Source: Fontibacterium meridianamericanum (GTDB lineage Bacteria; Pseudomonadota; Alphaproteobacteria; Pelagibacterales; Pelagibacteraceae). Taken from it: a stretch of DNA of 64,000 nucleotides. A program made the position numbers and the translations under genes. Each line of letters begins with the position of its first letter. Position 1 is the stretch's first letter. Positions 18,596-27,773 of the stretch are shown here, in pieces. Where the stretch lies: positions 186,001-250,000 of the forward strand of contig CBDDYR010000001.1 in the NCBI GenBank assembly GCA_965235635.1, read 5' to 3'. The notes beneath the pieces are model-generated. The model worked only from the letters and a program-made list of their open reading frames with translations, was not told the origin of the DNA and made no database searches.

Positions 18596-19767
18596 AAAAA
18601 AAAAAACTTGGAACTAACACTAATTTAATCCGAGGAGGATTGAACAGAAGTCAGTTTAATGAGACATCTGAGGCGTTATTTCTAACTTCAGGATTTGTAT
18701 ACGATAGCGCAGAACAAGCTGAAGCTATTTTTAAAGGAAGCAAAAAAGGTTTTCAGTATACTCGTTATTCAAATCCTACCGTCGAAACATTTGAAAAAAG
18801 ACTAGCACAACTAGATGGTTCTGAAGATTGTTTTGCAACAGCAAGTGGAATGGCTGCTGTTTTTTTTTCATTAATGTCTCAATTAAAAGCTGGAGATCAT
18901 TTAGTTTCATCTTCTGCTTTGTTTGGTTCTTGTAAAGAAATTATAAAAAATATTCTACCTCGATATGGGATAGAAGTAACATTTATTGATGGAAAAAATA
19001 TTAATGAATGGAAAAAAGCTATAAAAAAGAATACAAAGATTTTTTTCTTTGAAACTCCTTCAAATCCACTTTTAGAATTAATTGACATTAAAGCTGTTTG
19101 TAATCTTGCAAAGAAATATAAAATAAAATCCGTTGTAGATAATATTTTTGCAAGTCCTGTTTTACAAAAGCCAGCTTTGTTAGGTGCAGATATTATTGTT
19201 TATTCTGGAACAAAACATATTGATGGGCAAGGACGAGTTTTGGGTGGAGCAATATTATCTTCAACAAAATTTAAAGAAAATATTTTAAAACCATTCTTAA
19301 AACATACTGGACCTGCAATCAGTCCGTTTAATGCTTGGGTTTTGCTTAAAGGTTTAGAAACTATTAAAATTAGAGTAGAGGAGCAATCCAACGCAGCTTT
19401 AGAGATAGCTCAATTTTTAGATAAACATTCTAAAATTGAAAAAGTATTTTATCCATTTTTAAGAAATTTTTCTCAATACTCGCTTGCTAAAAAACAACAA
19501 ACTCTTGGTGGAACAATTTTAAGTTTTAAAATCAAAGGAAAAAAGAAAGACGCATTTAAATTTATTAATAAATTAAAAATATTTGATATCTCTAATAATT
19601 TAGGTGATACAAAATCTATTGTAACTCACCCCACAACTACTACTCATCGTATTCTGACTGAAAATGAAAGATTATCTCTTGGTATTACTGAAAATTTAAT
19701 AAGACTTTCAATAGGCTTAGAAACAGTTATTGATCTAAAAAAAGATCTGGCTCAAGCATTAAAATAA
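18592..19767 (+). CDS. metZ: O-succinylhomoserine sulfhydrylase (Cys/Met metabolism PLP enzyme)
   Basis: PLP enzyme that forms homocysteine directly from an O-acylated homoserine and sulfide; its product feeds MetE. 391 aa. The PLP lysine is K208 in YSGTKHIDGQGR; the family's YTRYSNPT stretch lies at 56-63 and the C-terminal motif LIRLSIGLE is intact. Among this family the HIDGQGR variant after the lysine points to MetZ over MetB or MetC, but MetY is a close alternative. The start codon is followed by 12 consecutive A (18595-18606, codons 2-5), a possible slippage site. Confidence 0.9.
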   Translation: MKKKKLGTNTNLIRGGLNRSQFNETSEALFLTSGFVYDSAEQAEAIFKGSKKGFQYTRYSNPTVETFEKRLAQLDGSEDCFATASGMAAVFFSLMSQLKAGDHLVSSSALFGSCKEIIKNILPRYGIEVTFIDGKNINEWKKAIKKNTKIFFFETPSNPLLELIDIKAVCNLAKKYKIKSVVDNIFASPVLQKPALLGADIIVYSGTKHIDGQGRVLGGAILSSTKFKENILKPFLKHTGPAISPFNAWVLLKGLETIKIRVEEQSNAALEIAQFLDKHSKIEKVFYPFLRNFSQYSLAKKQQTLGGTILSFKIKGKKKDAFKFINKLKIFDISNNLGDTKSIVTHPTTTTHRILTENERLSLGITENLIRLSIGLETVIDLKKDLAQALK

Positions 19768-19770
19768 AAA

Positions 19771-20076
19771 TTATATTTTTAATCTTTCAACAACTTTATT
19801 ATTTAATAAATGAGAATTTAAAATCTCATCAATATCTTTTGAATTTTTAAAAGAATACCAAACTCCTTCAGGGTAAATAACCATTACAGGTCCAAGATCG
19901 CATCTGTCTAAACAGCCAGATTTGTTAATTCTTATTCTTTTATTTAGTTTTAGATCCTTAATCTTTGTCTTTAATTCTGTTTGCAATTTCTCAGATTCTT
20001 TTGAACTACAGCAGCCTTTTGGATTAGAATCGGGTCTTTTATTAATACAGCAAAAAACGTGTTTATCATAAAACAT
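19771..20076 (-). CDS. Thioredoxin-like [2Fe-2S] ferredoxin
   Basis: Small soluble electron carrier or iron-sulfur protein of the thioredoxin-fold (2Fe-2S) ferredoxin family, 101 aa. Cysteines at 9/10, 22/23, 55 and 59 (NKSGCLDRCDLGP) match the cluster-binding pattern, and the following GPVMVIYPEGVWY is typical of the family. It converges on metZ with a 3-base gap, and its start abuts the stop of the SDR gene upstream, so those two form a unit. The redox partner is unknown. Confidence 0.88.
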   Translation of the reverse strand: MFYDKHVFCCINKRPDSNPKGCCSSKESEKLQTELKTKIKDLKLNKRIRINKSGCLDRCDLGPVMVIYPEGVWYSFKNSKDIDEILNSHLLNNKVVERLKI

Positions 20077-20829
20077 TTAAATATTTTTAGTCAAAATTTT
20101 AACTAATAAAAAATAAATAGGTCTTGGTAAAATTTGTAAAATTTTAAAAATAATTTTCATCTGAATTGGAAAAGTAATGTCATATTTTTTACTTAATAAT
20201 CCTTCAAAAATAATCTCAGCAGCTTTATCTGCTTCCATAATAAATGGCATATCAAATGTATTTTTTTCTGTGAGTCTAGATTTGACAAATCCTGGATTGA
20301 TAATACTAAGAGAAATATTATTTTTATCGCAATCAATTTTAATAGATTCAAAATAATTAATCATAGCAGCTTTAGATGGTCCATAAGATGAAGAGTTTGG
20401 CAACCCCCCAAATCCTGCTAGAGAACTAATGGCTGCAAGATGCCCAGATTTTTGCGATTTAAAATGAGGTAACAAAATTGAAAAGCAATTAATCATACCA
20501 AAAAAATTAACAGCAAAAGTTTTTTCAAATAAGTCTAACTTAATATCAAAAGTATTATGAGGCTCATAATAACCTGAGCAATAAACAGCAAGATCAATGA
20601 TTTTAAATTCTTTTATAATTTCATTAATAGTTCTTTGAGAATTCATTTTATCAGTAACGTCTAAAGAAAATGTTGTTATTTTTGTTCTTCTAGAATTAAA
20701 TTCTAATTTTAAATTCTGTAATTTTTCCTGAGTTCTTCCTAATAAAATTAAATTATCACACTGATCTAAGTATTTTTTGCTAAGTTCATAACCTATACCA
20801 AAAGTAGCTCCTATAATTACAACATTCAT
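20077..20829 (-). CDS. Short-chain dehydrogenase/reductase
   Basis: NAD(P)-dependent oxidoreductase of the classical SDR family, 250 aa. The dinucleotide-binding GxxxGxG is seen as GATFGIG (residues 7-13), and the catalytic set is S135/S136, Y149 and K153 (SSYGPSKAA). A C-terminal hydrophobic stretch (PRPIYFLLVKIL) may associate with membrane, as in some lipid-acting SDRs. Substrate not predictable. It is divergent from fumC and followed without a gap by the ferredoxin gene. Confidence 0.9.
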   Translation of the reverse strand: MNVVIIGATFGIGYELSKKYLDQCDNLILLGRTQEKLQNLKLEFNSRRTKITTFSLDVTDKMNSQRTINEIIKEFKIIDLAVYCSGYYEPHNTFDIKLDLFEKTFAVNFFGMINCFSILLPHFKSQKSGHLAAISSLAGFGGLPNSSSYGPSKAAMINYFESIKIDCDKNNISLSIINPGFVKSRLTEKNTFDMPFIMEADKAAEIIFEGLLSKKYDITFPIQMKIIFKILQILPRPIYFLLVKILTKNI

Positions 20830-20889
20830 AAATTTTACTTGATTAGCAACTATTAAAAATTATCATTAGTGATATAAGATAATACTGAT

Positions 20890-22278
20890 ATGGCATCAAG
20901 AATTGAATCTGACAGTTTTGGTAAAATCAAAGTCCCAGCTGATAAATATTGGGGTGCCCAAACAGAGCGTTCTTTAAAATACTTTAAAATTGGAAAAATA
21001 TTAGTTCCGCTTGAGATAATAAGAGCAATAGCGATTATCAAAAAAGCGGCTGCTATTGTTAATTTTAAATCAAAATCATTAGATAAAAAAATTTCTCAAG
21101 CCATTATCAGAGCTTCTGATGAAGTAATTAAAGGAAAATTTAATAATCATTTTCCACTCAAAGTTTGGCAGACAGGTTCTGGAACTCAAACTAACATGAA
21201 TGTTAACGAGGTTATCTCTAATCGAGCAATAGAGATTTTGGGTGGAAAAATTGGATCAAAAAAACCTGTTCATCCAAATGATCATGTAAACAAATCTCAA
21301 TCTACCAATGACACTTATCCAAGTGCCATTCATATAGCGGTTGCTGTTGATGTAAAAAAAAGACTTCTTCCTTCACTAAAATTACTTGAAAAAGAATTAG
21401 CTGTAAAAGTAACTAAATTTAAAAATATTGTTAAAATTGGCAGAACGCATCTTCAAGACGCCACACCGCTAACTCTAGGGCAACAATTTTCTGGCTATCA
21501 TATGCAAATTAAAAACTGTATTAAACGAATAGAAATAGCTTTAAAAGAAATATATTTTCTTGCTCAAGGAGGAACAGCTGTTGGAACAGGCATTAATACT
21601 AAAAAAGGTTTTGATAAAAAAATTGCATTAGAAATTAAAAAAATTACCAAACTACCATTTAGAACAGCTCCAAATAAATTTGAAGCACTTGCAAGTCACG
21701 AACCCATAGTTAATTTATCAGGTACATTTAATACTCTTGCTGTAGCTTTAATGAAAATATCAAATGATATACGATTTCTAGGTTCTGGTCCTAGAGCTGG
21801 TTATGCTGAACTTATTCTTCCAGAAAATGAACCTGGCTCTTCAATAATGCCTGGCAAAGTAAATCCAACACAATGTGAAGCTGTTACGATGGTTTGTACA
21901 AGAGTCATTGGTAACCACACAACAATCACTATTGCTGCATCAAATGGACATTTTGAATTAAATGTATTTAAACCAGTAATCGGTCACAGCATGATTCAGT
22001 CCATTGAGTTATTGTCTGACTCTATTGAATGCTTTGTTAAATACTGTCTAAAAGGTCTTAAAGCAGATACAAAAAGAATTTCTCAATTATTAAATAGTTC
22101 ATTGATGTTAGTAACTGCTCTTGCCCCAAAAATTGGTTACGACAATGCTTCTATGATTGCAAAAAAGGCTCATAAGAATGGAACCTCATTAAAAGAGGAA
22201 GCTCTAAAAAGCGGGTTAGTTGATGAAAAAGAATATGATCGATTAATTAATCCAAGAAAAATGACTCACCCAAATTAA
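20890..22278 (+). CDS. fumC: Fumarate hydratase, class II
   Basis: Iron-independent fumarase of the TCA cycle, fumarate to L-malate. 462 aa. The superfamily signature GSSIMPGKVNP is at residues 316-326; other conserved parts are WQTGSGTQTNMNVNEV, HPNDHVNKSQSTND and GRTHLQDATPLTLGQ. The start ATG at 20890 gives the usual RIESDSFGKIKVPADKYWGAQT opening. It ends four bases inside the convergent AsmA-like gene. Confidence 0.96.
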   Translation: MASRIESDSFGKIKVPADKYWGAQTERSLKYFKIGKILVPLEIIRAIAIIKKAAAIVNFKSKSLDKKISQAIIRASDEVIKGKFNNHFPLKVWQTGSGTQTNMNVNEVISNRAIEILGGKIGSKKPVHPNDHVNKSQSTNDTYPSAIHIAVAVDVKKRLLPSLKLLEKELAVKVTKFKNIVKIGRTHLQDATPLTLGQQFSGYHMQIKNCIKRIEIALKEIYFLAQGGTAVGTGINTKKGFDKKIALEIKKITKLPFRTAPNKFEALASHEPIVNLSGTFNTLAVALMKISNDIRFLGSGPRAGYAELILPENEPGSSIMPGKVNPTQCEAVTMVCTRVIGNHTTITIAASNGHFELNVFKPVIGHSMIQSIELLSDSIECFVKYCLKGLKADTKRISQLLNSSLMLVTALAPKIGYDNASMIAKKAHKNGTSLKEEALKSGLVDEKEYDRLINPRKMTHPN

Positions 22279-23762
22279 AACAAGAAACTATAAATTCTTG
22301 GATCTAAAACATTCAAAATATCTTTATTTAAGCGCAGATTAAATTCCTCTTGAACAGTATTAAGGTTATTTTTGTTAAATTTTTTATTACTATTCCCAAT
22401 AATTTCATTCACTACCACTCTTCCCTTTTTCATATTTAAATCCCCTTTCATTTTTCCAGAAAAACTAGCATTTGGCAAAAGTGCTATCTTCTCCCTTGCG
22501 CCATTAGTATTTTTATAAAAATTTTTAATATTTACGAGATCAATTTGCGAATTAAAAAAAAATATTGTTTCCCTGTTTTGAGTAATAAAACGACCATTTA
22601 TTTTTAATAAATCATTAAATTTTGAAATTAGGTTTAATTCTTTAATATTAACGTCTCCACCTTCAACAATAATAGTAGCATTGGCATCAGAAAAAAGATT
22701 ATGATTAGTGACCATATTTTTAAAATTTAATTTAAAAACACCATAAAAATCTTCATGAATATTAAATAATTTATTATGGACTAAATAATCTTTAAGATTG
22801 TTATTGGATAATTTTTTAAAATTTGTATCTATAAAATTAAATTCACTAAAAAATGCAAGTCTCGGTTTAAAATCAATTTTTGCAGAACCCTCTCCTTTAT
22901 ATAAAAAAGAATTAACTAAAATATTTTTTAAATCAACATGTTCATCTTTTAAATCAAAATTAAACTGCAATGTTAAATTATTTAATCCAATTGTACTTAG
23001 GGTATTAGCAAATCTAATTTTTGCATTTCCTAAAAATTCATTTTTTAAAAAATTAATATCATTCAAATCTGCATCAAAATAAAATTTAAGATCATTAGAT
23101 TTTATAGATAAACGTCCAATACTTTTATCTTTATTTTTAGAGCCTTGAAATGTGCTCTCAAATGGCAAATTAAAAAGATTTCCGGTCAAATCAAATCTTC
23201 TCAGATTTCCTTTATCAAAAGTAATATCGCTATTAATATCGCTAATCTCTATGGAACTTTTGTTAGAGGAATATTTTAAATCTAAGTTGTTAATCTTAAT
23301 TGCTTTAAGATTTTTAATAGAATCTGTATTTTTAAAAAAGTTATCAAAATAATTATTTTCTAATTCGATAATTCCATCAACAACTTCAACATCGGTAATA
23401 TTAAAATTTCGAAGAACTATATTAAAAATATTAATACGAAGGTTAATTTTGTAAATATTACCAATATAAATATCTTCCTTTTTATTCGTTTCAAAAATAT
23501 CTACTGAAAAGAGTTCAATATGAGGTCTTAAAAATGGCTTATAAGAAATTTTTTCATTAATTTTGGTCTTAATAAAAAATTTTTCTTGAATCTGATTTTC
23601 TATCTCGGGTTTATATTGATCAAGATTAATAAAAAACGGGAGCAAAAAAATAATTAAAAATATAACAGCGAACACCACCATCGTTCTGCTATAAATTTTA
23701 TGATGATTAAAAGATTTTAAAGTGTTTAGTAACTTTAAAGTCTTTAATTGCCTAAGAATCAT
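22275..23762 (-). CDS. AsmA-like protein
   Basis: Large envelope protein, 495 aa, with one N-terminal membrane segment (about residues 28-45) and a long periplasmic part rich in beta-strand repeats. The LDQYKPEIENQIQEKFFIKTKIN region just after the membrane helix resembles the AsmA N-terminal domain, and the C-terminal part resembles its second conserved region (GDLNMKKGRVVVNEI). AsmA-family proteins are thought to help lipids cross to the outer membrane. Assignment rests on architecture and weak motifs. Divergent from the UvrD-type helicase gene by 45 bases. Confidence 0.75.
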   Translation of the reverse strand: MILRQLKTLKLLNTLKSFNHHKIYSRTMVVFAVIFLIIFLLPFFINLDQYKPEIENQIQEKFFIKTKINEKISYKPFLRPHIELFSVDIFETNKKEDIYIGNIYKINLRINIFNIVLRNFNITDVEVVDGIIELENNYFDNFFKNTDSIKNLKAIKINNLDLKYSSNKSSIEISDINSDITFDKGNLRRFDLTGNLFNLPFESTFQGSKNKDKSIGRLSIKSNDLKFYFDADLNDINFLKNEFLGNAKIRFANTLSTIGLNNLTLQFNFDLKDEHVDLKNILVNSFLYKGEGSAKIDFKPRLAFFSEFNFIDTNFKKLSNNNLKDYLVHNKLFNIHEDFYGVFKLNFKNMVTNHNLFSDANATIIVEGGDVNIKELNLISKFNDLLKINGRFITQNRETIFFFNSQIDLVNIKNFYKNTNGAREKIALLPNASFSGKMKGDLNMKKGRVVVNEIIGNSNKKFNKNNLNTVQEEFNLRLNKDILNVLDPRIYSFLF

Positions 23763-23807
23763 TTAATTTTTGTTATATTATGTTAACAACTTGATCTATT
23801 TGATTTT

Positions 23808-26054
23808 ATGAATTCCACTATCCAAAATTACTTATTAAACCTTAATAATCAACAAAAAGAAGCTGTCATTCATACCGACGGTCCATTGTTAATTTTAGCT
23901 GGTGCAGGGTCTGGAAAAACCAAAGTTCTAACGACGCGTGTCGTTCATCTCATTGAAACTAAAAAATGTTGGGCTAATCAAATTCTTTGTGTAACTTTTA
24001 CTAATAAAGCTGCAAATGAAATGAGAGAAAGAATACTGAAGCTTCTTAGTACTCAATCCTCTTCTCTGCCTTGGCTTGGAACTTTTCACTCCATTAGTAA
24101 TAAAATTTTAAGACGTCATGCAGAGGCTGTTGGTTTAAAATCTAATTTTACAATTTTAGATACTCTAGATCAGTTGCGGCTAATAAAGAATATTATTGAG
24201 TCTGAAAACATTGATATAAAAAAAATTCCACCAAAACTAGTTGCTGCATTTATTGATGATTGGAAAAATAAAGGTCTTATTCCAAGTGAAGTTAAAATTA
24301 ATAATGAAAACTACATTAAAGATGCAGCTTTAAAAATATATAGAATTTATCAGCAAAGATTGAAGATCATGAATTGTGTGGATTTTGGAGATCTCATCTT
24401 GCATTGCGTTACAATCTTTAAAACAATGCCGGAAATTCTAGAATTATACCATAATAATTTTAAATATATTCTTGTAGACGAATATCAAGACACAAACTTC
24501 ATTCAAAATATATGGTTAAATTTATTATCAAAAAAAAATAATAATTTATGCTGCGTTGGAGATGATGATCAATCTATCTATAGCTGGCGCGGTGCTGAAG
24601 TTAAAAATATTTTAAATTTTGACAAACTAAATGCCAATACAAAAGTTATTAAACTAGAACAAAACTATAGATCAACACAAAATATTTTAGATACAGCATC
24701 CTCTTTAATATCTAATAATGAAGACAGACTAGGTAAGAAATTATGGTCTGAAAATTCCAAAGGAGATTTGATCGAAGTTAATTGTTACAATAATGGATAT
24801 GATGAAGCAGTCGCAATTGCGGACGAAATTGAAAAAGATTTATCAAATCACAACTCACTTAATCAAATATCAATATTAGTTAGAGCTGCCTTTCAAACAA
24901 GAGAGTTTGAAGACCGATTTATAAAAATTAATTTACCCTATAGAGTTATTGGGGGATTAAAATTTTATGATCGCGCTGAAATTAAAGATGCTATTTGCTA
25001 TATTAGAATTATTCATCAAGAAAATGATGATCTGGCTTTTGAAAGAATTATTAATACCCCAAAACGTTCTATTGGAGATGCTACTCTTAAAGAAATTCAT
25101 AAAATTGCTAAACAGAAAAATATCAATTTAGAACATGCTTCGCTTTTATACTGTGAACAAGAAAATCCAAATGGAAAAACAATTTTAAGTCTAAAAAAAA
25201 TTATTACTGATATTCAATCATGGAGAAAATTATCAAAAGAAATATCGCACTATGAACTAACAGAAAGAGTCATGGATGAATCCGGCTATACTCAAATGCT
25301 TATGGATGAAAAGACACCAGAAGCAGATAGTAAATTAGAGAACTTAAAAGAATTAATATTATCAATGAAAAACTATAGTAATCTTCAAGATTTTCTTGAA
25401 AATATTTCACTGCAGACTTCCATAGATGAAGATTGGAATGGTGAAAAAATAAATTTAATGACTATGCATGCTGCTAAAGGACTTGAGTTCGATGTGGTTT
25501 TTTTACCTGGTTGGGAGGAAGGATTATTTCCGCATCAAAAATCAATTGATGAAAAAGGACATCAAGCAATTGAGGAAGAAAGAAGACTTGCTTACGTTGC
25601 AATTACTAGGGCAAAAAAGAGATTATTTATCTCATTTGTAAATAATAGAAGAATTTATGGAGGCAAAAGAGATAGGGACATAGATTGGATGCCAACACTT
25701 CCTTCTCGTTTTATTGACGAACTTCCAAAAGACAATATTAACATGAAAAATAATTTTTCAGAATACCAAAAAAATGATTTTGATTTTAATCAAGAGATTG
25801 ACTATGACAAACCTTCAAGAAGTCCTGGTTGGGAAAGATTAAAACAGGCAAAAAAGAATAAAACTAATTTTAAAAAAATTAGTTACATTAATAATAATAC
25901 AATTTTTAAAGTTGGCGAAAGCGTAATTCATGAAGATTTTGGAAATGGAAAAGTAATCCATATTGAAGATAATAAAATTATTATTAATTTTAAAAAATAT
26001 GGTGAAAAAAAAATAATTGATAAATTTATAAAAAAAAGTAATGAACAAAGTTAA
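23808..26054 (+). CDS. uvrD: ATP-dependent DNA helicase, UvrD/PcrA type
   Basis: Superfamily I 3'-5' helicase for nucleotide-excision and mismatch repair and removal of stalled complexes. 748 aa. Walker A is AGAGSGKT (residues 31-38), Walker B is DEYQDTN, then GDDDQSIYSWRGA (motif III), NYRST (IV), MTMHAAKGLEFDVVF (V) and VAITRAKKRL (VI). The C-terminal end carries a short PcrA/UvrD-like tail (VGESVIHEDFGNGKVI) that is similar to RNA-polymerase-binding tails. The last 14 bases overlap the aminopeptidase gene, so the two are co-transcribed. Confidence 0.95.
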   Translation: MNSTIQNYLLNLNNQQKEAVIHTDGPLLILAGAGSGKTKVLTTRVVHLIETKKCWANQILCVTFTNKAANEMRERILKLLSTQSSSLPWLGTFHSISNKILRRHAEAVGLKSNFTILDTLDQLRLIKNIIESENIDIKKIPPKLVAAFIDDWKNKGLIPSEVKINNENYIKDAALKIYRIYQQRLKIMNCVDFGDLILHCVTIFKTMPEILELYHNNFKYILVDEYQDTNFIQNIWLNLLSKKNNNLCCVGDDDQSIYSWRGAEVKNILNFDKLNANTKVIKLEQNYRSTQNILDTASSLISNNEDRLGKKLWSENSKGDLIEVNCYNNGYDEAVAIADEIEKDLSNHNSLNQISILVRAAFQTREFEDRFIKINLPYRVIGGLKFYDRAEIKDAICYIRIIHQENDDLAFERIINTPKRSIGDATLKEIHKIAKQKNINLEHASLLYCEQENPNGKTILSLKKIITDIQSWRKLSKEISHYELTERVMDESGYTQMLMDEKTPEADSKLENLKELILSMKNYSNLQDFLENISLQTSIDEDWNGEKINLMTMHAAKGLEFDVVFLPGWEEGLFPHQKSIDEKGHQAIEEERRLAYVAITRAKKRLFISFVNNRRIYGGKRDRDIDWMPTLPSRFIDELPKDNINMKNNFSEYQKNDFDFNQEIDYDKPSRSPGWERLKQAKKNKTNFKKISYINNNTIFKVGESVIHEDFGNGKVIHIEDNKIIINFKKYGEKKIIDKFIKKSNEQS

Positions 26055-27773
26055 TCAATTAAGAAATATTTTGCACAAAGAAAACTGTGATGCTTATTTA
26101 ATACCTAAAAATGACGAATATTTTGGAGAGTATGTCTCTAAAAATAAGGATCGATTAAAATTTATAACTGGATTTACTGGCTCAACAGGACTTGCACTAA
26201 TATTTAAAAATAAATCATATTTATTTGTAGATGGCCGTTATACCTTACAAGCAAAAAATGAAGTAAATAAAGATTTTAAGATTTGCGAACTTCCTAAAAT
26301 AAAACCGCAACAAATTCTTAAAAGAGTAAATAAAAAAATTACCATAGGGTTTGATCCAAAACTTTTTACTTCAAATTCTTTAAAAAATATAATCACTAAT
26401 AATTTAATTAATCTAAGACCTGTAAAAAATAATTTAATCGATAAAATATGGAAAAATAAATCTAAAGTTAAAAATAATAAATTTTATCTTTTAGAGGAAA
26501 AATATCATGGAGAAAATTATTTATACAAAATTAATAAAGTAAAAAAGATTCTTAAATCAAAAAATGTTCATTATTTAATTTGCACAGCAGTTGAAAATAT
26601 TTCTTGGTTACTAAATATTCGAGGATCTGATTCCATGTCTAGTCCCCTTACTTATGGTAAAATTTTGTTTAATAAAAATGGAAAAATAATGTTTTTTACA
26701 AACATGAGTAAACTTACGCCTCAGATTAAAAAATTTTTAAAAAAAAATGTTATTTTTCTTAAAGAAGAACTTTTTATTAATCACTTAAGAAAAATTAAAA
26801 GATCAAGAATTTTAATAGATAAAAAAACATGTAGTTTTTATTATGAAAAAAATATTCACTCTTCGAATAATCTTATCAATCTTGATGACCCTATTTACTC
26901 ATTAAAAGCTATTAAAAACAAAACCGAAATCAATAATGCAAAAATTGCTCATTTATTTGATGGAATCGCTTTAACTAAATTTATTTTTTGGTTAAAAAAT
27001 AATTATAAAAAAAAAAAATAACCGAAATATCTGCTCAGAAAAAATTAGAAGATTTCAAAAAACGCCAAAAAGAATATTTATATCCAAGCTTTAATACAAT
27101 TTCAGCATTTGGCGCAAATGGAGCTATCGTTCATTACAGAGCAAATAATAAAAGTAACAAGCAGATCAAAGGTAATAATTTATATCTTTTAGATTCTGGT
27201 AGTCAGTATTTTTACGGGACGACCGACGTAACTCGAACAATAGCTATTGGCAAAATATCTAATTTTCAAAAAAAAATTTATTCAAATGTTCTTAAAGCAC
27301 ATATTGCGGTTGCCTTATATAAATTAAATAAAACTACACTTGGAAGGCATATAGATAAAGTTGCAAGAACGCCTTTATTAAAATCTGGCTATAACTATTC
27401 GCATGGAACTGGTCATGGAGTTGGCTATTTTTTAAATGTGCATGAAGGTCCTCAAGCATTATCTCCTCTTAATAATCATAAAATATTGCCAGGTATGATC
27501 TTATCAAATGAACCTGGATTTTATAAAAAAAATAATTTTGGAATAAGAATTGAAAATTTAATCTATTGTAAAAAAATTAATAATAATTATTTAAAATTTA
27601 CGAACCTAACAATGGTCCCAATTGATAAAGAATGCATTAATAAAAAGTTTTTAAATAAAAAGGAAATAAATTGGATTAACAACTATCATCAGAGGATTTT
27701 TTACATGTTAAAACCATTTATGAATAACTTTGAACTTAGAATTTTAACTAATGCCTGTTCAGTTATTGCTTGA
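26041..27773 (+). CDS. pepP: Xaa-Pro aminopeptidase (M24 family), split by a frameshift at a run of 12 A
   Basis: Metallopeptidase that removes N-terminal residues before proline. The first part (26041-27021) has the creatinase-like N-terminal domain (YLIPKNDEYFGEY, FITGFTGSTG) and stops right after an A12 run at 27007-27018. In the +1 frame the protein continues without interruption to 27773, with the metal-binding M24 motifs: LLDSGSQY and GTTDVTRT (Asp ligands), HGTGHGVG (His), NEPGFY and IRIENL (Glu). One more A in the run restores a 577-aa protein. This may be a homopolymer sequencing error, a slippage-tolerant gene or a real mutation. It overlaps ligA by 15 bases at the 3' end. Confidence 0.88.
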
